Below, piece by piece: positions 54,906 through 64,000 of a DNA stretch of 64,000 bases (positions are counted from its first letter, which is position 1; the number at the start of each line of letters is the position of its first letter). The DNA is taken from the NCBI GenBank assembly GCA_037043455.1, contig JAWPHD010001328.1:269322-333321 (forward strand), given 5' to 3'. Under the pieces are notes generated by a model. That model did not search any database. It had not been told where the DNA came from and saw nothing but the letters and a program-made list of their open reading frames with translations. The stretch is from Cyrtodaria siliqua (taxonomy: Eukaryota; Mollusca; Bivalvia; Adapedonta; Hiatellidae). Both the position numbers and the translations under genes were made by a program.

Positions 54906-55546
54906 AATGGACATGTTGGAGCCCCTTGGAGATGAGACTGTTACTATAAATAATCCACATAATAATAATGCTTTGAAAGGCCACACACACTACTTGTAGT
55001 TTTAATACATTGATCTTTTTAATTTAGCCCCACCACTTGATCAGCAGGGCCGTGTTTTATGAAACAACTTATGACCATTTTGATCATAAATCAATTTCCT
55101 AAATGCTTCACTATAAATAACACTTTTCAAATAAACGTGATGTCCTTTTATTTTCTTATACATGTGATATTTCTGCACTAGGTGCACACATAACTGTCTG
55201 CATTGAATGCTTAGGTGAAAAAAGTGATTGATTTTAAAATTTAAGACTTTATCTTTATCTTATCGTAAGATGTTCAATAAAACATATCTTTATACCAGCT
55301 TGGATATTACTAACACCTTATTCATGTTATGCAGACAATTTACACAGATCTAACGAGCATACAATAGCATGCTCATTGGAGTACTATTTGCTTATGATAA
55401 ATTCTAAGGTGATTACATATTTAACTAGAAAATATTATATATTTAACTTACATTTCTACAGGTGCAAAGAATCTATTATCACAAATATTATTAACTATTA
55501 ACTTATTAACTCGGAATACAAAAATAAATAACTGACATTGAGTTAA
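54906..55546. other. Intron sequence, nothing recognised
   Basis: No feature was recognised. Confidence 0.4.
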
Positions 55547-55737
55547 CCTTTAACCACGACTATAGCCTTTGATTCATTGTAAACCCAGATCAGCCTGCGA
55601 GTAACTCACTCGCTGATCAAGGTTTATAATGTCTGGCTGCTGATCAGTCATTCCCCCAAAACACCCCTTTGTCACATAAATGGAATGGTCTTAATTCAAA
55701 GAAAGAACAGTCCATTATATATAGTTAGCGGGTTAAG
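55547..55737. mobile_element. MITE family B, second full copy
   Basis: It has the same order of blocks as 16754-16968 (TTAACC, CATTGTAAACCCAGATCAGC, GTCACATAAATGG, AGCGGGTTAAG). Confidence 0.75.
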
Positions 55738-55959
55738 TCAATAAAGTGTTGAGGATGTCGACATCATTGGACGAGAACTTAAACAAAGCAAATCATTTCG
55801 GATAGCATCGCTTCTGTTAATTCATGAAAAAAAACATGCCTACCATCTCATGAAGGATTTCTTTATAATCGGACCAGCAGTTATATAATCGCTGTTTAAG
55901 ATATAACATACAGTATTGTTACTATGCATTTATAATGTTGAATTTTAGCTGAATAACAT
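55738..55959. other. Intron sequence, nothing recognised
   Basis: Short AT-rich gap between a MITE and an array. Confidence 0.4.
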
Positions 55960-56650
55960 TAGTTTAAGAGGGTGGAATCATTTTAGCTGATTAATAGTAT
56001 TTTAACGGATGGAATCATTGATTTTAGGGAGGTGGAATCATTTAATTGAATAATGGTATTTTAAGGGGGTGACATTATTTTAGCTGAATAAGGGTATATT
56101 AACTGGTGAAATCATTTTAGCTGAATAACGGTATTTTAGGGGGGTGAAATTATTTTAGCTGAATAATGGTATTTTAGGGGGTGGGGAAATCATTTTTGGA
56201 TGGTATTTTATAGGGGTGGAATCATTTTAATTGAATAATGGTATTTTAAGGGGGTGAAATTATTTTAGCTGATTAATGGTATTTTACGAGATGGAATCAT
56301 TTTAGCCAAATAATGATACTTTAAGTGGGTAGAGCAGTAGAGTCATTTTAGATGAATTATGGTATTTTAAGTGGTGGAATCATTTTAGCTGAATTATGGT
56401 ATTTAGGGGATGGACTCATTTTAATTGAATTATGGTATTTTAAGGGGATGAAATCATTTTAGCTGAAAAATGGTATTTTAATGGGGGTGAAATCATTTTA
56501 GTTGAATCTTGGTATTTAAGGGAGTGGAATCATTTTAGCTGAAAAATGGTATTTTAATGGGGGTTAAATCATTTTAAATAATGGTCTTTTAAGGGGTGGA
56601 ATCATTTTAGCTGAATAATGGTATTTTACGGGTGGAATAAGTGTAGCTGA
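55960..56650. repeat. About 36-bp irregular minisatellite
   Basis: The unit is near GGTGGAATCATTTTAGCTGA followed by ATAATGGTATTTTAAG. Length varies from copy to copy. Confidence 0.9.
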
Positions 56651-57106
56651 ATAAGAGCAGAGCATGTCAATGTCCTTTTAATACACAAACTCATACGTTA
56701 CATTTGAGAGTATAACTTTTATCTGACGTTATCTTTTATCTACTAAACTATGCTTACTGATGTTATACACACAATTGCGATTTTGTTTCAGTTCATGATA
56801 TGTGTTGCTTGTTGCCTGTTTCCTGATGCGTGTTGTTGATTTCATGTTTCTTGATGCTTGTTGTTTATTTCCTGTTTATTATTTACATGTACATTATTGG
56901 TGGAAAGCTTTCCTCAGTATTTTTGCGAGATTATGTCCTGTAATCTGGGAAATATTGTGTGGTGAGAGGAGGAAGGATGTTGGTGATCAACTTAACTGAA
57001 CAACAGATATAACTACTTAATGTCAGTACAAGAGTTCCTGTTGACACTTATCATTTACTGTATACTAAATTGTAAAACTGTTGCGTTCCTCAATATATAT
57101 AAATAG
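56651..57106. other. Intron sequence, nothing recognised
   Basis: TGATGC(G)TGTTGTT-type short repeats occur at 56800-56880. Nothing else was recognised. Confidence 0.4.
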
Positions 57107-57262
57107 AGGATATTTGTTGTTTTGGAGTGAATAACATATTTTATTTCATCGAAAAGTGAGAAAACTTGATATTTTCAAGAATGCGAAGCATGGGTGAAAA
57201 TATAAAAGTTTTCTCACTTTGAGATGAAATAAAATATGTTATTCACGACAAAACAACAAATT
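57107..57262. mobile_element. Hairpin MITE
   Basis: Long inverted arms, GTGAATAACATATTTTATTT and its complement plus AAAGTGAGAAAACTT and its complement, enclose a loop of about 30 bp. The whole unit can fold into a hairpin of about 60 bp. Confidence 0.8.
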
Positions 57263-57689
57263 TTCTTTTTATTTTATGATTTTACAATTTTTTGTTTAGT
57301 GAAACTATGGCAGAACAACAACAGTAGTCCCGGCAGCTACTGTGAAATAAAACTCTATATTCCACAATGTGGAATAACCCTTTTATTTCACTGATAAAAC
57401 ACAGTATTTCATTGCATATCATAAAATAATATGTTGTACATGTTGTATAAATGTCGTAATTGTAAATACAGTCATCAGGTTTTACTTGACGAGGACATTT
57501 TTCTAGCAAACCATTACCCTGTACCAACCAAAATGGTTGTGTTTACACAGTTGTATTTATTATGTAGGGTTCTGTGTCTGGGACTTGAGTTTTGTCAACG
57601 GGGATTTGAGTTTTGGTTTCAAAATATTGATGAATTTAATGGGATATGTCTGTATTGATTTCTAACTATTTCCATCAACGGGCTGCCAT
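57263..57689. other. Intron sequence, nothing recognised
   Basis: No feature was recognised. Confidence 0.4.
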
Positions 57690-57790
57690 GGGCCAGTGGG
57701 TAGCACATTCCACTCTGAATCAATCCAGAGGGTTCAGGCCTCACGTGTGTGACCCCGGGCAAGACTATTTCCTCATCTGTCGGATGGTGA
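57690..57790 (+). repeat. tRNA-derived SINE head
   Basis: An A-box-like TGGGCCAGTGGGTAGCACA is followed about 30 bp later by a B-box-like GGGTTCAGGCCT. Confidence 0.5.
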
Positions 57791-58368
57791 TGAAACGTGG
57801 CGGTCCCTGTTTATCATGTTGATCAATGTAATTCTGCAGAGAAACCGTGTGCATGAGATAAAATCTTATCTCGGCAGTTACTTTCCTATACCGTCCGGTG
57901 TATCTCGTTTGATGACGTCAGCACCTCTTTTGATGATGTCAGGGTATATTTGCTGACGTCCGGGTGTGTTTGAAGGAAAAAAAATGGGGAAAAGGTAAAT
58001 TAAATGATTTTAAACGATCAACTTGATAAATAGAATATCATGTTAGTGCCTGATTGTATCCAGTTTATCCAGTTGGGCACAAAAAAAAAAATCCCTCGGC
58101 ACAGCCTTGGACTTTATTTCTTTATCAGCCTCGTCCGATAAACTGGATGTGGTCAGGCAACATGGTATTCTCTATGTAACCTCTCTCTGAGGTGGCTGTA
58201 AATAACCAATTCAGTTCAATTCAATTTACACGTCACATCTGTATAACCCATTGACAGTTGGTAGATCACCTGTGGTGAAAATCTGGTGGGAATGATCATG
58301 TTTGACCATTTGTTTGCATTACATGATAATTCTTCATGCTTCAGCATTTGTATATTATATTATTACAG
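57791..58368. other. Intron sequence before exon K
   Basis: Positions 57895-57970 contain three TGA(T/C)GTC(A/C) blocks. No exon was recognised. Confidence 0.4.
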
Positions 58369-58485
58369 AGTGGCCGTAAGAAGGTAACCCAGCCTTATTC
58401 AGCCGTACAACCAGGAAGGAGAGGACGTCGGAGCACACATACCAGATTGTCACGCTGGACGCCATATCTAAAGGACATTATGGAG
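58369..58485 (+). CDS. unc-18: munc18 exon K (domain 3b/2)
   Basis: Acceptor TATTATTACAG, donor GAG|GTAAGT, both phases 0. It encodes a basic linker (SGRKKVTQPYSAVQPGRRGR) and then LSRWTPYLKDIME, which is conserved. Confidence 0.95.
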
Positions 58486-58964
58486 GTAAGTTTGCATCGC
58501 CCTCGGTGCCATCCAACTGGAGATCAGCTTCACAAATCTTGACATTGCATTGGTTGTATTTAACGGTTAACGATACATAGGGATCACTTTTCTGATGACG
58601 ATGACAGCAGTGCTTTTGAAGGTTTATAATCTCCCCAAAACTTCCAAATGTATTGCTTTGGAACTGGGTATGTACATTTAACTCGGGGTAGGCTCTGTAA
58701 CCTCACAGTAACCTGACTTTTAAGACAAAAGAACTTTTAATGCCATCAAATATATTACTCTGATAGTTGGTCTAGATGTTCATTTTGAGTCCATCTTACC
58801 TATCTTATGAAGCCTCATCCTTCACACTGACCTTTACCCCCAGGGAGACTTAGTCATTACAGTTTCTATCTTTTCTTAAAATGAATCTTCTCAGGAGGAA
58901 TTTTAGGTATTCATGTTCACTAGAAACTACCTTCTCTTCTTACACCCCTCCACCTACCACCCCA
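58486..58964. other. Intron sequence, nothing recognised
   Basis: No feature was recognised. Confidence 0.4.
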
Positions 58965-59510
58965 ACTCTCCTTGTGAATGAACAGGAAACCGTGTGAGTG
59001 AGATGGTCCGTGGCTCAGGCTTTGTATACATGTAGGGCAATCCAGGCTACCACCAACTCTCCTTGTGAATGAACAGGAACCATGAGTGAGATGGACCCTG
59101 GCTCAGGCTTTGTAATACATATAGGGCAATCTAGGCTACCACCAAACTCTCCTTGTGAATGAACTGGAACCGTGAGTGAGATGGTCCGTGGCTCAGGCTT
59201 TGTATACATATAGGGCAATCCAGGCTACCACCAAACTCCTTAGTGAATGAACAGGAAACCCCGTGTGGGGTGAGAATGGTCCGTGGCTCAGGCTTTGTAT
59301 ACATGTAGGGCAATCCAGGCTCCACCAAACTCATCTTTTTGAATGAACAGGAACCGTGAGTGAGATGGTCCGTGGCTCAGGCTTTGTATACATATAGGGC
59401 AATCCAGGCTACCACCAAACTCTCCTTGTGAGTGAACAGGAACCCCGTGTGGGTGAGATGGTCCCTGGCTCAGGCTTTGTATACATATAGGGCAATCCAG
59501 GATATTCTAG
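58965..59510. repeat. About 90-bp repeat, six copies
   Basis: Units carry CTCCTTGTGAATGAACAGGA, GAGATGGTCCGTGGCTCAGG, CTTTGTATACATATAGGGCA and ATCCAGGCTACCACC, with small indels between copies. Confidence 0.9.
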
Positions 59511-59639
59511 TCGGCATAGGGTATTCATTTAGGCAAGGAGCATTTGTTTTTTATCAGATTCAAAAACATTTTCTGTGGTTAACACTTGTCTTTAACTGCA
59601 CCTCGCAGTGTCTATCTTTCTGTGTCTACTAATCATGGT

Positions 59640-59775
59640 TACCTTCTTATGGATTGGAGGAGGTATACAGTACTGGATCTACCAGGAAAAATGGGTGTTC
59701 TGCCTCTTCCACCAAAAAATATACCCGTCATATATTGGCCTCTAACAGGTGCTAAAAATTACCTAAAACACCTTT
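59640..59775 (+). repeat. SINE-like conserved module, copy 3
   Basis: It shares GAGGTATACAGTACTGG, TCTGCCTCTTCCACCA and CCGTCATATATTGGCC with 4965-5080 and 15528-15655. It lies 40 bp upstream of exon L. Confidence 0.7.
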
Positions 59776-59811
59776 TCAAACAAACAATTGTTTTTCTCTC
59801 TGTTCATACAG

Positions 59812-59900
59812 GAAGCGTAGAGGAAAAGTTAAGTACTCGTCAATACCCATTCTTGTCTGGTGGAGCAGCGCCGAGAACCGGGGTACCGACCCCCTATCAG
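59812..59900 (+). CDS. unc-18: munc18 exon L, one base short
   Basis: Acceptor GTTCATACAG, donor CAG|GTAGGT. The frame VEEKLSTRQYPFLSGG and TGVPTPYQ matches the family (the segment following the KDIME of exon K). From a phase-0 start, however, the first codons read GAA GCG TAG. The exon is 89 nt where 90 are expected, so one base appears missing within the first three codons. This may be an assembly error or a real lesion. Confidence 0.85.
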
Positions 59901-61289
59901 GTAGGTGACCTGGTTCTCCTTGTTACTACTTATTTACAGTGTATGTAAGCACCTGGTGTAGTATGTGTGTGTGTGTAGTTTGCAAAGTGTTAAAACAGAC
60001 CTGTCATTTTATTTACCATGATATCTGCACACGACTGTTTTACTACAAAAGCACAGTCTGTTTTACCATTTTCGTGTTTTGAGGCGGAAAAAAATACGCA
60101 CAAAGGCACTGAACAAAAGCTGCCTTTTCAAGAATATTTGAGAGGAAATTCAGGGCTCCAGAAATTTTTTCAAAATGAAATTTCCTGTTCCGCTGACAAT
60201 AAATTTCCTGTACTCACTTTACCAAACTCACTCTACCAACCTGTCCATCAGCAACTCACTTTGTCAACATCCCACTTTATCTGGCAGTCACAGATCTATA
60301 TATGATCATTGGAGCTGTCCGTGAATTGTGTAACCACAAGTCGTATTTGTTTTGTCATGAATACCAATTGTTGGTCATCGGAATCACTTTATGAAAGGAA
60401 TGTATGATATATTAGGGACAAAGTTTCCTGATGCCTTTCTCATCCAACATATTTAAATATCTTCTTAACTCCTTACTTTCTTTCTAAGCTCCTTTAATGT
60501 GGTTTTGCCCCAACATTTATATATTATTTAGAAAATGCTGGTATTCTTGGCACCAAGAACATACACAGTTATGCCAGTGACAACTATAATTTTACAGAAT
60601 TTTGGTCAGCTCAGCAATGTAATAAGTCAGTTGTCTGAGAGGATATGCAGTGGATTTTTGGAAGCCCTGGCATTTCCAATGCAGCACATAATTTAGTTTG
60701 TGTATATATTGTTTAAATCTTAGGCCATTACAAAACAATATGTTTTGCTGAAACAGTATCAACCCACAATAAAAAAGTCAATTGCAATTTTGGAGGCTTT
60801 TTTTCTATGAAATTTATATAGAAAACCAGTAAGACACATAGAGATCTGTGTCTACTTCCTCGCTGCTTAAATACTGGGTAAAGATGCAGCAAATCCAATT
60901 ATTCGACAGGATGGCCTTTTTGAGCGAGTCAACAACAGCTATAAATATGCATCCATGTTGTTTGTAACTCACGATGACACTGTATTACCTTCCCTTTGTG
61001 TTTCAGTGCAAGACAGGGGGCGCCACAAGGTTGCGCTTGCTCTGTTTACTACCTGTCATTGTGCTTCAAACTTTATCACTTTATTTGCATATTTGCGCTC
61101 TTAATAAAAATGTACCCTTTTGGTTTTTAAGTACGCAACATATGACAAAACGTTGTGTTTTTTTGTTTTTAAAAAAATATATTTTTCTTCGCCATGACAA
61201 AATCATAAAGCTGAAGTAGAAGTAAAGTGATATATTCTTGAATCACAATGATATGATATGCTTCTTAAATATTAATCACCTTTCTTACG
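59901..61289. other. Intron sequence, nothing recognised
   Basis: No further munc18 exon was recognised. Confidence 0.4.
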
Positions 61290-61530
61290 AAAAATAACAA
61301 ACATCCTAATTATTAATCACCTTCCTTGGGAAAAATAATGAACGCTGTCCAAGTATTACTTTCCTTGGGAAAGATAACAAATACTCCCCTAATTATAATC
61401 ACCTTCCTTGGAGAAAATAATGAACACTCCCTAAGTATTAATAACCTTCCTTGGGGAAAAATAACAACACTCTCAAGTATTACCATCCTTGGAAATAAAA
61501 CACTCCATCAGTAGTCACCTTCCTTGGGAA
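61290..61530. repeat. About 37-bp irregular repeat
   Basis: Units near ATTAATCACCTTCCTTGGGA followed by AAAATAATGAACACTCC, with frequent indels. Confidence 0.85.
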
Positions 61531-61719
61531 AAATGTATTTTCCATCCAAAAAAAACATGGTATAATATATTTCTGCTACAACTTCCCAGTATTGTCCTTC
61601 CTTATATTCTCCCAAAAACTCCCAGTATTTGTAATTTCCTTGGGTAAAATAAAATTCACACTTCATTCCACTTTCAACTTTTGATGAGTGTTCCTGATGC
61701 AATGTGTAATCCTTTAAAA

Positions 61720-64000
61720 CATGTAGAGCAGTTCAGGACTTTAATAGATCTGTTGTTAAAGCATGTAAGAGGCAGTTCAGGCTTTAATAGATCTGTTGTT
61801 AAAGCATGTAGAGCAGTCAATTCCTGTAAAGTGTGGAGATAACACTGTATTGTATAAAGGCATGTATACCCATTTCAGCGATTAAAGCAATGTATAACTG
61901 TGATCATGTAAGGCATGTAGAACAGTATATCATGTAAGGCATGTAGAGCCATGTATAGCAGGTATCATGTAAGACATGTAGAGCATGTATCATGTAAGAC
62001 ATCTATAGCAGTGTATCATTTAAGGCAATGTATAGCAGGTATCATGTAAGCATGTAGAGCATGTATCATGTAAGACATCTATAGCAGTGTATCATTTAAG
62101 GCATGTATAGCAGTGTATCATGTAAGGCATGTAGCGCATGTATAGCAGTGTATCATGTAAGGCGTGTAGAGCAAGTATAGCAGGTGTATCATGTAAGCAT
62201 GTATAGCATGTAATAGCAGGTATCATGTAAGGCATGTAGATCATGTATTGTCAGTGATCATGTAAGGCGTTGTAGAGCATCGTATAGCAGTGGTATCATG
62301 TAGGCATGTAGAGCATGTATAGCAGTGTATCATGTAAGGCATGTAGGAGCATGTATAGCAGTGTATCATGTAAGCGCATGTAAGAGCAAGTATAGCAGGT
62401 ATCATGTAAGACATGTAGAGCATGTATAGCAGTGTATCATGTAAGGCATGTAGAGCATGTATAACGGTGTATCATGTAAGGCATGTAGAGCAAGTATAGC
62501 AGGTATCATGTAAGGCTATGTAGAGCATGTATAGCAGTGTATCATGTAAGACATGTAGAGCAGTGTATCATGTAAGACATCTATGCAGGTATCATTTAAG
62601 GCATGTAATAGCAGTGTATCATGTAAGCATGTAACGCATGTATAGCAGTGTATCAATGTAAGGCATGTAGAGCATGTATAGCAGTGTATCATGTAAGGCA
62701 TGTATAGCAGTGTAATCATGTAAGGCATGCATAGCAGTGTATCATGTAAGACATGTATAGCAGTGTATCATGTAAGGCATGTAAAGCATTGTTTATGCAG
62801 TGTATCATGTAAGGCGTTGTAGAGCATGTAGGGCAATTGTATCATGTAAGATGTATAGCAAGTGTATCATGTTAGGCATGTATAGCAGTGTATCATGTAA
62901 AGTGTTGTATAGCAGTGTATCATGTAAGGCATGTATAGCATGTGTATCATGTAAGACATGGTATAGCAGTGTATCATGTAAGGCATGTATAACAGTATAT
63001 CATGTAAGACATTGTATACAGATATAATCATGTAAGGCATGTATACAGTGTATCATGTAAGGGCATATAGACAGTCGTATCATGTAAGACATTGTAGCAT
63101 GTAAGGCATGTATAACAGTATATCATGTAAGGCATGTATAGCAGTGTAATCATGTAAGACATGTATCAACACAGTATATCATGTAAGGCATGTATAACAA
63201 GTATATCATTGTAAGACATTTAGTAACAGTATATCATGTAAGAATGTAGAACAGTGTATCATGTAAGACATGTAGAACAGTATTACATGTAATGGCATTG
63301 TAGAACAAGGTATCATGTAAGACATGTAGAACAGTATATCATGTCAGGCATAGTATAACAGTATCATCATGTAAGGCATGTATAACAGAGTAATATCATG
63401 TAAGGCATATAGAACAGTGCTCTCATGTAAGGCATATAGAACAGTGTATCTATGTAAGGCAATAGAACAGTGTATCATGTAAGGGCATGTAATACAGTGA
63501 TATCATTGTAAGGCATATAGAAACAGTGTATTATGTAAGACATGTAGCATGTAAGGCATGTATACAGTATACTCATGTCAGGAGCATAATAGAACAGTGT
63601 ACCATGTAGACCATGTAGCTATGTAAGGCATGCGTATAACAGTATATCATTGTAAGGCATATAGAACAGTAGTATCATGTAAGAAGATGTAAGGCGTAGC
63701 CAGTGTATATCAGGAATGTAGCATGTAAGGCAATGTATACAGTATATCAATGTAAGGTCATATAGAACAGTATCATGAAACATGTACATGTAGCATGGTA
63801 TAACAGTGTATATGTAAGGCATAGTGAACAGTATTCTCATGTAAGAACTTGTATAACAGTGTATCATAGTAAGACATGTTAGAACAGTATAATCATGTAG
63901 GCATGTATAACAGTGTATCATGTAAGACAATATAGAAACAGTGTATATCATAAGCATAGTATAACATTATATCAGGTAAGGCATATAGAACAGTGTTAGT
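61720..64000. repeat. Highly irregular GTATCATGTAAGGCATGTA array, runs off window
   Basis: Units mix TATCATGTAAGGCATGTA with AGAGCATGTATAGCAGTG and show single-base insertions and deletions in almost every copy, unlike the clean arrays elsewhere. The array continues past the window end. Confidence 0.9.

Larger units (their letters stand above)
12500..59900 (+). other. unc-18: Munc18/UNC-18 (syntaxin-binding protein) gene, partial span
   Basis: Twelve exons encode a Sec1/Munc18-family protein, the cytosolic partner that clamps syntaxin and templates SNARE assembly for vesicle fusion. The order and wording of the segments ([101 protein letters not shown]) match animal Munc18-1-type proteins far better than Sly1, Vps45 or Vps33. 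The N-terminal exon (about 13 residues) and the last exons (about 70 residues) were not seen. Intron lengths run from about 0.4 kb to 29.9 kb, and the largest holds a Polinton. Molluscs usually have one gene of this type, so assignment to a vertebrate paralogue is not meaningful. Confidence 0.95.

Noticed and set aside
53693..54999. Three overlapping 400-codon frames
   Set aside because: 30-bp minisatellite open in all frames.

Overview
This is eukaryotic nuclear DNA, most likely from a bivalve mollusc. It is AT-rich, coding sequence is split by canonical GT-AG introns, and it is packed with tRNA-derived SINEs, small inverted-repeat transposons and long minisatellites. The species guess (a Dreissena- or Mya-like bivalve) rests on general impression only.

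The host gene is a Munc18/UNC-18 (syntaxin-binding protein, Sec1/Munc18 family) homologue on the + strand. Twelve exons are recognisable between 12500 and 59900. They cover roughly residue 14 to residue 520 of a protein that is normally about 590 residues. The first exon and the last exons lie outside the window or were not seen. The exon phases fit together everywhere except at the last visible exon (59812-59900), which is one nucleotide short. Several exon borders have local copies in the neighbouring introns: acceptor-side copies at 14488-14635 and 17300-17460, a 21-nt microexon-like copy at 17791-17811, an antisense copy near 23365-23400 and a tail duplication at 24025-24105.

The most notable element is a 14.6-kb Polinton/Maverick-type virus-like transposon at about 33310-47955. 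It sits in the 29.9-kb intron between the exons ending at 28447 and starting at 58369. It has terminal inverted repeats of about 300 and 260 bp, whose outer 80 bp are themselves palindromic, and it is flanked by a 6-bp target duplication TTATAC. It encodes a protein-primed-type family B DNA polymerase, a DDE retroviral-type integrase, an FtsK/A32-like packaging ATPase, a probable double-jelly-roll major capsid protein, a probable penton/minor capsid protein, a zinc-binding protein, and about eight further small proteins. Several of these are membrane or coiled-coil proteins. No adenain-like capsid protease was recognised. One membrane protein (47043-47633) starts with a PTAP motif immediately followed by LYPDL, matching two classic ESCRT-recruiting late-domain motifs. 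The polymerase frame is interrupted by a TAA near its C-terminus, close to a tandemly duplicated motif; the other frames look intact. Genes are tightly packed, with short AT-rich shared promoters between divergent pairs.

Layout: 1-12.5 kb holds transposon remnants (a Tc1-type foldback element, a LINE tail, SINEs) and a 72-bp minisatellite. 12.5-28.4 kb holds munc18 exons with 25-, 48- and 33-bp minisatellites in the introns. 28.4-33.3 kb is intron with small repeats. 33.3-48.0 kb is the Polinton. 48-58 kb is intron with 45-, 31-, 30- and about 36-bp arrays. 58.4-59.9 kb holds two more exons. 60-64 kb is intron ending in a very irregular array that runs off the window.
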